Positions 1 to 7,552 of a stretch of DNA of 20,345 bases are shown here, piece by piece. The DNA lies in NCBI GenBank assembly GCA_966186435.1, contig CBIFWW010000050.1, positions 1 through 20,345 on the forward strand, written 5' to 3'. A program made the translations under genes and the position numbers. Below the pieces are notes generated by a model that was not told where the DNA came from, made no database searches, and worked only from the letters and a program-made list of their open reading frames with translations. This DNA is from CBIFWW01 sp966186435 (lineage in GTDB: Bacteria > Pseudomonadota > Gammaproteobacteria > Enterobacterales > Enterobacteriaceae). The first letter of the stretch is position 1. Every line of letters starts with the position of its first letter.

Positions 1-132
1 ATATTTTTCATTGAAATTACTCATTGCGAACATTGTAGTAATGTCAATGATTGTATATGTATTTTTACTGGTAACATAGCCTAAGCACGACGATTATGCA
101 GTATAATATTAATTGCTAGGATGTGATGGTGC

Positions 133-172
133 TTGATAAAAATCATCACAGCAACAACTTGATTTTGGTCAA
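133..172. promoter_or_regulatory. Two FNR-type boxes upstream of bssR
   Basis: Two 14-bp near-palindromes fit the FNR consensus TTGAT-N4-ATCAA with one mismatch each: TTGATAAAAATCAT at 133-146 and TTGATTTTGGTCAA at 159-172. Their centres are 26 bp apart. The first lies inside a wider inverted repeat, TGTGATG (123-129) with CATCACA (144-150). If the first box acts at the usual class II position near -41.5, transcription would start around 181, about 50 bases before the bssR start codon. A TATAAT at 102-107 is a possible separate -10 element but has no clear -35. Oxygen-responsive control is inferred from motif match only. Confidence 0.4.
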
Positions 173-233
173 TAAACAATCGGCAACCCCGCCTTAACGT
201 GGCCCGACATCCGTCAGGAACCGGAGGTAGGCT

Positions 234-608
234 ATGCCAGGCAAACGCAAGCAGGACCTGGACCCTAAAATGGCAGAGGCATGTGATGCTTTGCAGGGCT
301 ATGTCGCGTTAAAGAAGGTAAAAGGCTACATGTCGGTGGCGGAAAGTGCCGCCCTCAAGGAAAAGCTATTTGCCCTTTGCGCGGAATCACGCGAAGACTT
401 CACGAAAATCCGCGACGACCTTGTTCATGAAGAGATCCTGGCCTTCCTGGATGGCACCGGGGCGCTCACCACCGCAATACTAAGTCAAATGACTGGCAAA
501 TAATATTGCCCGCTATTTATTGCAGTAGACGTAGAGAAACTGGAAACTCAATGGCGCTTAACCGATGCCGTTTGCCGCAATCTGGCCGCCTTTCACGACG
601 CCCCTTAG
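234..608 (+). pseudogene. bssR: bssR (yliH) homologue interrupted by an in-frame stop
   Basis: The frame opens at ATG 234 behind a good ribosome site (CCGGAGG) and encodes 89 residues up to TAA 501-503. Residues around KVKGYMSVAES match the KAKGYMSVSES core of E. coli BssR, a biofilm-associated regulator of 127 residues. After the TAA the same frame continues for 34 more codons to TAG 606-608. That extension (YCPLFIAVDVEKLE and onward) lines up with the remembered C-terminal third of BssR (DCPTVITVNADKLE). The unbroken frame would be 124 codons, close to family length. So a single nonsense change at codon 90 appears to truncate the protein; a functional short form of 89 residues cannot be excluded. 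It lies upstream of yliI, as in E. coli. Homology is fairly sure; functional status is unknown. Confidence 0.7.
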
Positions 609-612
609 ACTT

Positions 613-649
613 AATCAGGTAGGATAGCTTCCCCTGCCTTTACCTGATT
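613..649 (+). terminator. Terminator-like hairpin after bssR
   Basis: Perfect 9-bp arms AATCAGGTA (613-621) and TACCTGATT (641-649) with a 19-base loop lie just after the bssR reading frame. The following T-run is short (TTA), so this may be a weak terminator or an mRNA-stabilising hairpin. Confidence 0.4.
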
Positions 650-711
650 TTACGTGCAGCCTCACACGGGCCGACTACCCTTAACCATAAATTCTTACAA
701 GGAGTAACAGG

Positions 712-1827
712 GTGAAATATCGTCTATCTGGTTTGCTATTAGTAGCTGGCCTCTCTTTTAATGCCTGGGCCGCCGCCCCTGCAGCCCAACATACCGCATT
801 GCTAAAAGGTCTGGATCACCCCTGGTCGCTGGCCTTTTTGCCCCAAAAACAGGGGATGCTCATCACCCTGCGCGGTGGGGAATTGCTGTACTGGAAACCC
901 GGCGCCCAGAAGTCGGTGGCCATCAGCGGGGTGCCAAAAGTCTGGGCTGAAGGGCAGGGCGGGTTGTTTGACGTGGTGCTGGCCCCGGACTTTGAGACTA
1001 GCCGCCGGGTGTGGCTAAGCTTTGCTGAAGCGGGGAGTGATGGCAAAGCCGGTACTGCCGTGGGCTATGGCACCCTTAACCCACAGCTGAACCAGTTGCA
1101 AAACTTTAAGGTCGTTTTCCGCCAACAGCCAAAGCTCTCCACCGGCAACCACTTCGGCGCGCGCATGGTGTTTGATAAACAGGGCCATCTGTTTGTGGCT
1201 CTGGGGGAAAACAACCAGCGCAGTACCGCCCAAGATCTGGGTAAGTTGCAAGGCAAGGTGGTGCGCCTGACGGACCAAGGGGAGGTGGCAAAGGATAACC
1301 CGCTGGCGGCACGATCCGGGGCCAATCCGGCCATTTGGTCTTACGGCCACCGTAATCCTCAGGGGTTGGCGATTAATCCCTGGAACCAGCAGCTATGGGT
1401 GAATGAGCACGGTCCGAAAGGCGGGGATGAGATCAACCGGGTAGAGCCAGGAAAAAACTATGGATGGCCAATTGCTACCTGGGGCGTGAACTACAGCGGC
1501 CTGGATATCCCGGAAGCGAAAGGGGGCGAAGCACCTGGCACCGAGCAACCGCTGTTCTACTGGAAGGTGTCACCGGCGGTAAGCGGCATGGCCTTCTATG
1601 ACAGCAAAACCTTCCCCCAATGGCAGAACAAACTGTTTATCGGGGCACTTAAAGAGAAAGCGGTAATCGAGCTGGCCGTTGATGGCGATAAGGTGACGGA
1701 AGTGGGGCGGTTGCTGACCGATGTGGATGCCCGCATCCGCGATGTGCGGGTAGGGCCGGATGGCTACTTATATGTGCTGACCGACGAATCCGACGGCCAG
1801 TTATTGAAAGTCAGCCCGGCATCCTGA
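712..1827 (+). CDS. yliI: PQQ-dependent periplasmic aldose sugar dehydrogenase YliI
   Basis: Soluble quinoprotein that oxidises aldose sugars in the periplasm using pyrroloquinoline quinone; in E. coli the cofactor must be supplied from outside. The 371-residue product matches E. coli YliI (also called Asd) along its length. A signal peptide covers about residues 1-21 (positive start, hydrophobic run, AWA-A cleavage site). The glucose/sorbosone dehydrogenase beta-propeller follows, with typical signatures GNHFGAR (145-151), SYGHRNPQG (210-218) and NEHGPKGGDE (231-240); the conserved His and Arg residues there belong to the cofactor and substrate site of the family. The start is GTG 712, preceded by AAGGAG at 699-704 and giving a proper signal peptide. 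It is separated from bssR by a hairpin, so it probably has its own promoter, and it converges on gstB with only 12 bases between the stops. Confidence 0.93.
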   Translation: MKYRLSGLLLVAGLSFNAWAAAPAAQHTALLKGLDHPWSLAFLPQKQGMLITLRGGELLYWKPGAQKSVAISGVPKVWAEGQGGLFDVVLAPDFETSRRVWLSFAEAGSDGKAGTAVGYGTLNPQLNQLQNFKVVFRQQPKLSTGNHFGARMVFDKQGHLFVALGENNQRSTAQDLGKLQGKVVRLTDQGEVAKDNPLAARSGANPAIWSYGHRNPQGLAINPWNQQLWVNEHGPKGGDEINRVEPGKNYGWPIATWGVNYSGLDIPEAKGGEAPGTEQPLFYWKVSPAVSGMAFYDSKTFPQWQNKLFIGALKEKAVIELAVDGDKVTEVGRLLTDVDARIRDVRVGPDGYLYVLTDESDGQLLKVSPAS

Positions 1828-1839
1828 CCGAGCTTAACA

Positions 1840-2466
1840 TCAGCTAATCGGCAGCATCACTGTATCCCGGAAGGCCGGGCGCTCGGTGAGCTGCTGATAC
1901 CAGCGGCGCAGGTGCGGGTGGGGCTGCCAGTCTACTTCAAGGTTAATCAATGCATAGATGGTAGGGGCGATGGCAATCTCCGCCATGCTGAATTCGTCGC
2001 CGGCCAGCCATGTCGTCGTCGCTAGCTGCTGGTCGAGGATCGCCATCAAGGCATTACACTCTTTCACGCTGCGGTTAATCAAAGCCTGATCCCGGTCTGC
2101 CGGGGCGGTGCGCACCAGGCTGATAAACACGCCGCGGAACGGGGCAGTAAAGGTGCCCACTACCCAGTCCATCCACTTATCTGCCGCCGCACGCCTAGCG
2201 GGTTGCGCTGGCCACAGGGTGGTCGTGCCGTATTCCGCCAACAGATAACGCACAATGGTGTTGGATTCCCACAGCACCAAATCCTGCGCATCATCCTTGA
2301 GGCAGGGCACCAGGCCGTTAGGGTTCATCGCCAGATAAGCGTCGTCGTGGTTTAACCCAAACTGCCCGCCTGCCGGAATAGGGGTGTATTCCATCCCCAG
2401 CTCTGCCAGGCACCAGCGCACTTTCTTCACATTGGTTGAGTTGTTTCTGCCCCACAGCGTTAGCAT
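1840..2466 (-). CDS. gstB: Glutathione S-transferase GstB
   Basis: Cytoplasmic glutathione transferase; E. coli GstB (YliJ) acts on small electrophiles such as bromoacetate. I place the start at ATG 2466, giving 208 residues beginning MLTLWGRNNSTNVKKVRW, the same length and N-terminus as E. coli GstB. The longer frame to 2577 adds 37 residues with no family match. The N-terminal thioredoxin-like domain has the cis-proline region NGLVP (50-54) and the glutathione gamma-glutamyl contact E67-S68 in the motif ESNTIVRYL. The C-terminal helical domain ends with the conserved RWYQQLTERPAF pattern. It is monocistronic, convergent with yliI and divergent from dacC. Confidence 0.92.
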   Translation of the reverse strand: MLTLWGRNNSTNVKKVRWCLAELGMEYTPIPAGGQFGLNHDDAYLAMNPNGLVPCLKDDAQDLVLWESNTIVRYLLAEYGTTTLWPAQPARRAAADKWMDWVVGTFTAPFRGVFISLVRTAPADRDQALINRSVKECNALMAILDQQLATTTWLAGDEFSMAEIAIAPTIYALINLEVDWQPHPHLRRWYQQLTERPAFRDTVMLPIS

Positions 2467-2744
2467 GTTAATTCCTTGAGTATTTTTTGCAGAGGTTGCA
2501 AGTTTAGCACCCCTGGTTGCAGGCGGGCCGAGGCAGTGCAATAAAAGTGATGTAGTGCCACAAACCGTCAATAACATTCAAAAAAATCAGCCTCCTGGCA
2601 GCAACCGCCCCGGTTATCGCATAAACTTTAAAAACTTTACCAATGGCAGGTTTCATTGGGGAGAGACAAACGCTAGCTTACTCAATGCTTTTGCAGTCCG
2701 TATTTTCCGGGCTGATGAATTTGGAATGGATACTGGGTGGCATT
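2467..2744. promoter_or_regulatory. Divergent gstB / dacC intergenic region
   Basis: These 278 bases must hold both promoters. I see the tandem near-repeat AAACTTTA / AAAACTTTA near 2625-2640 and an AT-rich patch, but no -35/-10 pair I would defend. Frames running through it (for example an upward extension of dacC to 2643) show no family similarity and look non-coding. Confidence 0.35.
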
Positions 2745-3947
2745 ATGACAAAATCGATTTTCTCTTCATGGCGTGGTTGGGCTGCCGGTTCGACGCTGCT
2801 GCTGATTACTGCACCAATAGCTTTTGCGGAAGAAGCCCCGGGCACGCCGCAGGTGGATGGACGGGCATGGATATTGATGGACTATGCCAGCGGTAAGGTG
2901 CTGGCAGAAGGGAATGCCGATGAGAAGTTAGATCCTGCCAGTCTGACTAAGCTGATGACCAGCTATGTGGTGGGCCAGGCGCTGAAGGCTAACAAAATCA
3001 AGTTGGATGATATGGTCACCATTGGTAAAGATGCCTGGGCCACCGGCAACCCGGCGTTGCGCGGCTCCTCAGTGATGTTCCTTAAGCCAGGGGACCGGGT
3101 ATCGGTATCTGACCTGAACAAAGGCGTGATTATCCAGTCGGGCAACGACGCCTGTATCGCTCTGGCGGATTATGTAGCCGGTAGCCAGGATGCCTTTATC
3201 GACCTGATGAACGGCTATAGCCAGAAGCTGAACCTGACTAACACCACCTTCAAAACCGTTCACGGCCTGGATGCGCCGGGGCAGTTCAGTACTGCCCGCG
3301 ACATGGCCTTGTTGGGCCGGGCAATGATCCATGATGTGCCGCAAGAATACGCTATCCACAAAGAAAAAGAGTTTACCTTCAATAAGATCCGTCAGCCGAA
3401 CCGTAACCGCTTATTGTGGAATAGCAGCCTGAATGTGGACGGGATGAAAACCGGGACCACCGCCGGTGCTGGTTATAACCTGGTGGCTTCTGCCACTCAG
3501 GGGGATATGCGCCTGGTGTCAGTTGTTTTAGGGACGAAAACCGATAGTATTCGCTTTCGCGAGACTGAAAAGCTGCTGACCTGGGGGTTCCGTTTCTTTG
3601 AAACCGTTACCCCCATTAAACCTGATGCCACCTTCGTCACTCAGAAGGTCTGGTATGGCGACGTCAATGAAGCCAAGCTGGGGGCCGGGGAGCAAGGATC
3701 AATTACTATTCCTCGCGGCCAACTAAAAAACCTGAAAGCCAGCTATACCTTAACTCAACCGCAGTTAACGGCACCGTTGAAAAAGGGCCAAGTGGTGGGG
3801 ACCATTGACTTCCAGCTTAACGGTAAATCCATTGAACAGCGCCCGCTGATTGTGATGGAGCCGGTGCAGGAAGGGGGCTTCTTTAGCCGGATGTTAGACT
3901 TCGTGATGATGAAGCTACACGGTTGGTTCGGTAGCTGGTTCTCCTGA
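2745..3947 (+). CDS. dacC: D-alanyl-D-alanine carboxypeptidase DacC (penicillin-binding protein 6)
   Basis: Class C low-molecular-weight penicillin-binding protein that removes the terminal D-alanine from peptidoglycan pentapeptides at the outer face of the inner membrane. From ATG 2745 the product is 400 residues, the E. coli DacC length. A signal peptide ends at about residue 28 (ITAPIAFA). The three penicillin-binding motifs are complete: S66-L-T-K69 with the catalytic serine, S132-G-N134 and K235-T-G237. The C-terminus is the amphipathic membrane anchor, about the last 22 residues (GGFFSRMLDFVMMKLHGWFG). The longer frame from 2643 would put 34 unrelated residues before the signal peptide, so I reject it. 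The ribosome site before 2745 is weak. The stop lies 7 bases from the convergent deoR stop. Confidence 0.95.
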   Translation: MTKSIFSSWRGWAAGSTLLLITAPIAFAEEAPGTPQVDGRAWILMDYASGKVLAEGNADEKLDPASLTKLMTSYVVGQALKANKIKLDDMVTIGKDAWATGNPALRGSSVMFLKPGDRVSVSDLNKGVIIQSGNDACIALADYVAGSQDAFIDLMNGYSQKLNLTNTTFKTVHGLDAPGQFSTARDMALLGRAMIHDVPQEYAIHKEKEFTFNKIRQPNRNRLLWNSSLNVDGMKTGTTAGAGYNLVASATQGDMRLVSVVLGTKTDSIRFRETEKLLTWGFRFFETVTPIKPDATFVTQKVWYGDVNEAKLGAGEQGSITIPRGQLKNLKASYTLTQPQLTAPLKKGQVVGTIDFQLNGKSIEQRPLIVMEPVQEGGFFSRMLDFVMMKLHGWFGSWFS

Positions 3948-3954
3948 TAGTTAG

Positions 3955-4722
3955 CTATTTCCAGCGCATCACCACATCGCTTTGCGCCGCCAGCACCTGG
4001 ATCTCCAGGTCTGGTTGGCTATCGCTTATCAGCATATCAAACTGGGTAATACTGCCCATATTGGCGGGCCGCACCTGGCCGAATTTACTGCTATCCACCA
4101 CCAGCACCTTACGCTGGGCGGCATTCAGCGCCCATTGCTTCACCGGCAACTCATCCAAGTTATAGCAGGTTACCCCGTAGTGGGCGTGCACCCCTGCGGC
4201 GGAGAAAAAGGCGATATCCGGGCAGACGTTATTTAAGGTTTCGGCAAAATTAAGCGGTTTGAAAATGGCATTGCTGGCGCAGAATTCACCGCCGCATAGC
4301 AGCACCCGGCACAGGGGCTTGGCCTGGAGTGCCAGAAAGGTATTCAAGGAATAGCACACCCCGGTGAAGGGCAGTCCATCATCAATGGCTTCGATGATTA
4401 ACGGGGTAGTGGTGCCACAATCAAAAAACAGCGTCTGATGGGGGTGAGCCAAGGCCGCCGCCAGCCGGGCTGCCTGGCGCTTTTGGTCGACATTCAGGGC
4501 CAGCTGATCGTTAAGCAAATAGTGGCTGGCGCCCCTGCTCCTGGCCTCTAGCATTACGTAGCCCCCCAGTAACACCAGTTCACCCTGGCGATGGCTGAGG
4601 TCGCGGCGCACGGTCATCTCCGACACACCCAATAAAGCGGCGGCATCCTTCAGGTGCAGTTTGTCGTGCTGGCGGATAGCCTGTGCGAGTTGTTCAAGTC
4701 GTGCTGCCCGGCGCATTTCCAT
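3955..4722 (-). CDS. deoR: Deoxyribose operon repressor DeoR
   Basis: Repressor of nucleoside and deoxyribose catabolic genes (deoCABD, nupG, tsx in E. coli), released by deoxyribose-5-phosphate. The 255-residue product follows E. coli DeoR (252) closely. The N-terminal winged-helix HTH covers about residues 7-55, with the recognition segment KDAAALLGVSEMTVRRDL at 25-42. The C-terminal sugar-phosphate sensing domain carries the family signature FFDCGTTTP and the later segments GGEFCASNAIFKP and VLVVDSSKFG. The start ATG 4722 has a good purine run (TTGGGGGAATT) on the minus strand. It is downstream of ybjG on the same strand but separated from it by a strong terminator, so it is probably transcribed on its own. 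Its regulated genes are not in this window. Confidence 0.95.
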   Translation of the reverse strand: MEMRRAARLEQLAQAIRQHDKLHLKDAAALLGVSEMTVRRDLSHRQGELVLLGGYVMLEARSRGASHYLLNDQLALNVDQKRQAARLAAALAHPHQTLFFDCGTTTPLIIEAIDDGLPFTGVCYSLNTFLALQAKPLCRVLLCGGEFCASNAIFKPLNFAETLNNVCPDIAFFSAAGVHAHYGVTCYNLDELPVKQWALNAAQRKVLVVDSSKFGQVRPANMGSITQFDMLISDSQPDLEIQVLAAQSDVVMRWK

Positions 4723-4735
4723 AATTCCCCCAATA

Positions 4736-4760
4736 AGAAAAAACCCGGCGCGGCCGGGTT
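4736..4760 (-). terminator. Rho-independent terminator of ybjG
   Basis: An 8-bp GC-rich stem (AACCCGGC 4742-4749 with GCCGGGTT 4753-4760, 3-base loop) is followed on the minus strand by a run of T. It lies in the 67-base gap between ybjG and deoR and ends the phosphatase operon. Confidence 0.85.
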
Positions 4761-4789
4761 GAATATTCTACCTTTCTGTTACCGGAGAG

Positions 4790-5398
4790 TCACTCGCGGA
4801 CCCAACCCAGACGGATCGGCAGGGCGAAGCAAACCCGATACAACCGCTGGAGATTATGCTGAGCGCCATGTCCGAATTTGGCCCATAGCAGTTGAGACAT
4901 CAGGCAGCCACACATGGCCGTCAGTAGACCGCCAACCATATCCATCGGCCAGTGGACTCCCAGATAAACCCGGGACCAGGCAATCGAACAGGCCACAGCC
5001 AACAGCACAATCCCGGACCATACCCGGTGCCAGTAGAGAAAGGCGAGGGCGAAGGTAAAACTGATGGTGCCATGGTCACTCGGGAAGGAGTAATCCGCCT
5101 TATGGGTGAGGAAAGTATGACCAACGCCTTCTACAAACGGGCGCTGATGTTGAATCAAATAACCCATGGATTGGGCCAGCAGCAGACTAAAGACTAGGGC
5201 AAAAGCCGTTTTCACCACCAGCCGGCGCTGAGCCTGCACCCGATCCTTTGGTCCCCATAGCCATAAAGTCGCGATAAGTAACGGCACAATCAGAATCATG
5301 TCTTTTGCCAGGAACTGGGCCAAATCGATACACCACTCCGGCGAGGCGGGGGTGGCGTTAATCATTAAGAACCAAGTGTGATTTAGTGATTCAATCAT
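4790..5398 (-). CDS. ybjG: Undecaprenyl-diphosphate phosphatase YbjG (PAP2 family)
   Basis: Inner-membrane PAP2 phosphatase that dephosphorylates undecaprenyl diphosphate on the periplasmic side, recycling the lipid carrier for peptidoglycan and O-antigen synthesis; overproduction gives bacitracin resistance in E. coli. The 202 residues match E. coli YbjG (198). The motifs are QHQRP (R86-P87), PSDH at 106-109 with the catalytic base histidine, and S142-R143 through H149 to D153 (SRVYLGVHWPMD). Several hydrophobic segments (about 33-49, 62-82, 112-128, 129-145, 155-172) fit a polytopic fold. The C-terminal tail ending ALPIRLGWVRE is nearly that of E. coli. It starts 4 bases after the stop of the upstream PAP2 gene, whose last codons contain its ribosome site, so the two are almost certainly co-transcribed and translationally coupled. 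Confidence 0.93.
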   Translation of the reverse strand: MIESLNHTWFLMINATPASPEWCIDLAQFLAKDMILIVPLLIATLWLWGPKDRVQAQRRLVVKTAFALVFSLLLAQSMGYLIQHQRPFVEGVGHTFLTHKADYSFPSDHGTISFTFALAFLYWHRVWSGIVLLAVACSIAWSRVYLGVHWPMDMVGGLLTAMCGCLMSQLLWAKFGHGAQHNLQRLYRVCFALPIRLGWVRE

Positions 5399-5402
5399 AA
5401 CC

Positions 5403-6131
5403 TTATATATCCTTTACCAGCCAGGTAGTAACGATGGCATACACCGCCAGCTGAGTGAACCAGACCCACCAACCTGCCCACAGGTTGTGGCTTAAAAAAT
5501 GCGCGCCCCGGACAATCTGCCCAAAGCCCATTACCAATCCTAAGGTTGCCCCAAAGGCAAACATCGCCCAAGCCAGGCGTGGTTTTTCACGCCAGAATAA
5601 AAAGAAAAAGCCCATCACCATAAAACCGCTGGAGGCGTGGCCCCCAGGGAAGCAACGCCCCGGCCCGCTATCTGCGGGAACGGCGGAGAACAGCGGGTAA
5701 GACACCGCTTTACCGCCATACTCAATCAAATCCCAAGGGCAGGAATGATGGCTGGTGGCTTTTAATACGCCGACCGCTAATGCTCCCATCCCCACTAATA
5801 CCCCTACCATGATTAAACGCGGATGACGGCGAATCAGACCGTAAATCAATGCGATGGCACCAGCGGAAATCGCCAGGTCTTTGAGAAGCTTGTGGTTGAT
5901 AAGTTCCAGCCACTGGTTATGTTGCAGCGGGAACCGGTGAGCCACGCTGTCATACCACATGTTGGTGATGGCGCTATCCAGACGGCCATCGCGGGAAAGC
6001 CAGGTAAACACCAGCGCCATAAGGGCCAGAACAATGAACTGGTTAACGTAAAAGCGCAGCGGCAATCGGTAAAGACGATTGCTCCTAATTTGACGATTTG
6101 TACTGCCAACGGCAAGATGGGAAGAATGCAT
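5403..6131 (-). CDS. PAP2-superfamily membrane phosphatase, LpxE-like
   Basis: A 242-residue membrane protein of the PAP2 superfamily, in the divergent group that includes LpxE-type lipid phosphatases. Hydrophobic segments lie at about 29-46, 86-100, 105-122, 168-180, 186-203 and 220-239. The core motif is PGGHASSGF (162-170). The first motif is K124-x6-C131-P132 rather than K-x6-R-P. The third is R208-G-A-H-F-L-S-H215, resembling the GxHFxSD form of LpxE-like enzymes rather than SR-x5-H-x3-D. The substrate is probably a lipid phosphate or diphosphate (lipid A, undecaprenyl diphosphate or phosphatidylglycerophosphate); the sequence does not decide. The start at ATG 6131 has no clear ribosome site, so a later start is possible. 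E. coli K-12 has no such gene here. It is first gene of the operon with ybjG. Confidence 0.75.
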   Translation of the reverse strand: MHSSHLAVGSTNRQIRSNRLYRLPLRFYVNQFIVLALMALVFTWLSRDGRLDSAITNMWYDSVAHRFPLQHNQWLELINHKLLKDLAISAGAIALIYGLIRRHPRLIMVGVLVGMGALAVGVLKATSHHSCPWDLIEYGGKAVSYPLFSAVPADSGPGRCFPGGHASSGFMVMGFFFLFWREKPRLAWAMFAFGATLGLVMGFGQIVRGAHFLSHNLWAGWWVWFTQLAVYAIVTTWLVKDI

Positions 6132-6176
6132 GATGGTATCGGGTGAATATCATTTCCCCCAGAATATGCGGTGAAA

Positions 6177-6193
6177 GTTAAGGAAACCTTAAA
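6177..6193 (-). promoter_or_regulatory. BasR/PmrA-type box upstream of the PAP2-ybjG operon
   Basis: On the minus strand the site reads TTTAAG-GTTTC-CTTAAC, matching the PmrA consensus YTTAAK-N5-YTTAAK at 11 of 12 defined positions. It is also a perfect hexamer palindrome, TTAAGG-AAA-CCTTAA (6178-6192). It lies 46 bases upstream of the first phosphatase start codon. E. coli ybjG is, to my knowledge, a reported BasSR-regulon member. Binding here is inferred. Confidence 0.55.
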
Positions 6194-6300
6194 CAAACTG
6201 AAATGCTGGCGTAACCTTGTGCAATTGAGAATAATTTAACTATCCCTGTACAGGCCATTTCATTACACTCTGCGGCGTTTTCTGCCTCAATGGGTCTTCT

Positions 6301-7518
6301 ATGCAAAATAATCAACGGCTTGGTCGTCGGGCATTGCTGTTCCCGCTCTGCCTGGTGCTTTATGAATTTTCTACCTATATCGGCAATGACATGATCCAGC
6401 CGGGAATGCTAGCCGTGGTGCAGCAATTCCAGGCCAGCCAAGGGTGGGTATCCACCTCGATGACGGCTTATCTGGCAGGCGGCATGTTCCTGCAATGGCT
6501 GTTAGGCCCGCTGTCGGATCGTATTGGCCGCCGCCCGGTGCTACTCACTGGGGTGGTATGGTTTATCGTCACCTGCCTGTTCACCCTGGTAGTGCAGAAT
6601 ATTGAGCAGTTCACCTTCCTGCGTTTCTTGCAGGGGATAAGCCTGTGCTTTATTGGCTCGGTGGGTTATGCCGCCATTCAAGAGTCCTATGAAGAGGCGG
6701 TGTGTATCAAAATCACCGCGCTGATGGCGAATGTAGCCTTGATTGCGCCCTTACTGGGGCCGCTGGTGGGGGCGGTCTGGGTCCACGTGCTGCCCTGGGA
6801 AATGATGTTTGTGCTGTTTGCCGTACTCTCGGCCTTTGCCCTATGGGGCCTGTGGAAGGCGATGCCGGAAACCGCGACACGCATTGGTGAGCCGCTATCC
6901 GTTAAGCATTTGGCGGCGGATTACGGGCTGGTGGTGCGCAATGGCCGCTTTATGGCTGGCTCCCTGGCGCTGGGCTTCGTCAGCCTGCCGCTGCTGGCAT
7001 GGATTGCATTGTCCCCGGTGATCATCATCAGTGGGGAGAAGCTCAGTAGCTATGAGTACGGCCTGTTGCAGGTGCCTATCTTTGGGGCGCTGATCATTGG
7101 TAACCTGGTGTTGGCGCGCCTGACGGCCCGCAAAACCGTGCGCTCGCTGATTATTGCCGGTGGTGTGCCGATCGTGCTGGGCCTGGTATTGGCTTGCGTG
7201 ATGACGTTGATCTCCAACCACGCCTATCTGTGGATGACCGCTGGCCTGAGTCTGTATGCTTTCGGCATTGGTCTGGCTAACGCCGGGCTGGTACGCCTGA
7301 CGCTGTTTGCCAGCGAGATGAGTAAAGGTACTGTGTCGGCGGCCATGGGGATGCTACAGATGCTGATCTTCACGGTGGGTATCGAACTCAGTAAACACGC
7401 TTGGATGGTGAGCGGTAACGCTGGCTTCAGCCTATTTAACTTGGCGAGTGGGGCTATTTGGCTGGGGCTGATTGTTTACTTCCTGAATAATAAACGGGTT
7501 GGCAGCGGCGTAAACTAA
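6301..7518 (+). CDS. mdfA: Multidrug efflux transporter MdfA (Cmr)
   Basis: Proton-driven MFS antiporter of the inner membrane that exports chloramphenicol, ethidium, tetraphenylphosphonium and other drugs and also confers alkali tolerance in E. coli. The 405 residues align with E. coli MdfA (410) throughout. The first transmembrane helix keeps the two functional acids, E22 and D30, equivalent to E26 and D34. MFS motif A is GPLSDRIGRR at 69-78, and the antiporter motif region LIAPLLGPLVG follows in helix 5. The helix 10-11 segment GLVRLTLFAS is conserved. ATG 6301 aligns with the E. coli start, although no strong ribosome site is visible. It is transcribed divergently from the PAP2 operon; a palindrome CCTGTACAGG at 6245-6254 lies in the leader. 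Confidence 0.96.
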   Translation: MQNNQRLGRRALLFPLCLVLYEFSTYIGNDMIQPGMLAVVQQFQASQGWVSTSMTAYLAGGMFLQWLLGPLSDRIGRRPVLLTGVVWFIVTCLFTLVVQNIEQFTFLRFLQGISLCFIGSVGYAAIQESYEEAVCIKITALMANVALIAPLLGPLVGAVWVHVLPWEMMFVLFAVLSAFALWGLWKAMPETATRIGEPLSVKHLAADYGLVVRNGRFMAGSLALGFVSLPLLAWIALSPVIIISGEKLSSYEYGLLQVPIFGALIIGNLVLARLTARKTVRSLIIAGGVPIVLGLVLACVMTLISNHAYLWMTAGLSLYAFGIGLANAGLVRLTLFASEMSKGTVSAAMGMLQMLIFTVGIELSKHAWMVSGNAGFSLFNLASGAIWLGLIVYFLNNKRVGSGVN

Positions 7519-7520
7519 TC

Positions 7521-7549
7521 AAAAGGGCAATCAACAGATTGCCCTTTTT
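7521..7549. terminator. Terminator between mdfA and ybjI
   Basis: A 12-bp perfect stem, AAAAGGGCAATC (7521-7532) with GATTGCCCTTTT (7537-7548), and a 4-base loop, followed by T on the plus strand and bounded by A on the other side. It lies between the convergent mdfA and ybjI stops and can serve both. Confidence 0.9.
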
Positions 7550-7552
7550 ATC

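Noticed and set aside
816..1350. Long minus-strand frames opposite yliI
   Set aside because: They are antisense shadows of a well-supported gene, with no signal peptide, ribosome site or family match.
2467..2577. 37-residue N-terminal extension of GstB
   Set aside because: The family N-terminus begins at MLTLWGR (2466); the extension crosses the promoter region and has no similarity.
2643..2744. 34-residue N-terminal extension of DacC
   Set aside because: It would bury the signal peptide; E. coli DacC starts at the equivalent of ATG 2745.
6245..6254. LexA box at CCTGTACAGG before mdfA
   Set aside because: LexA needs CTGT-N8-ACAG; here the half-sites are adjacent, so it is just a short palindrome.
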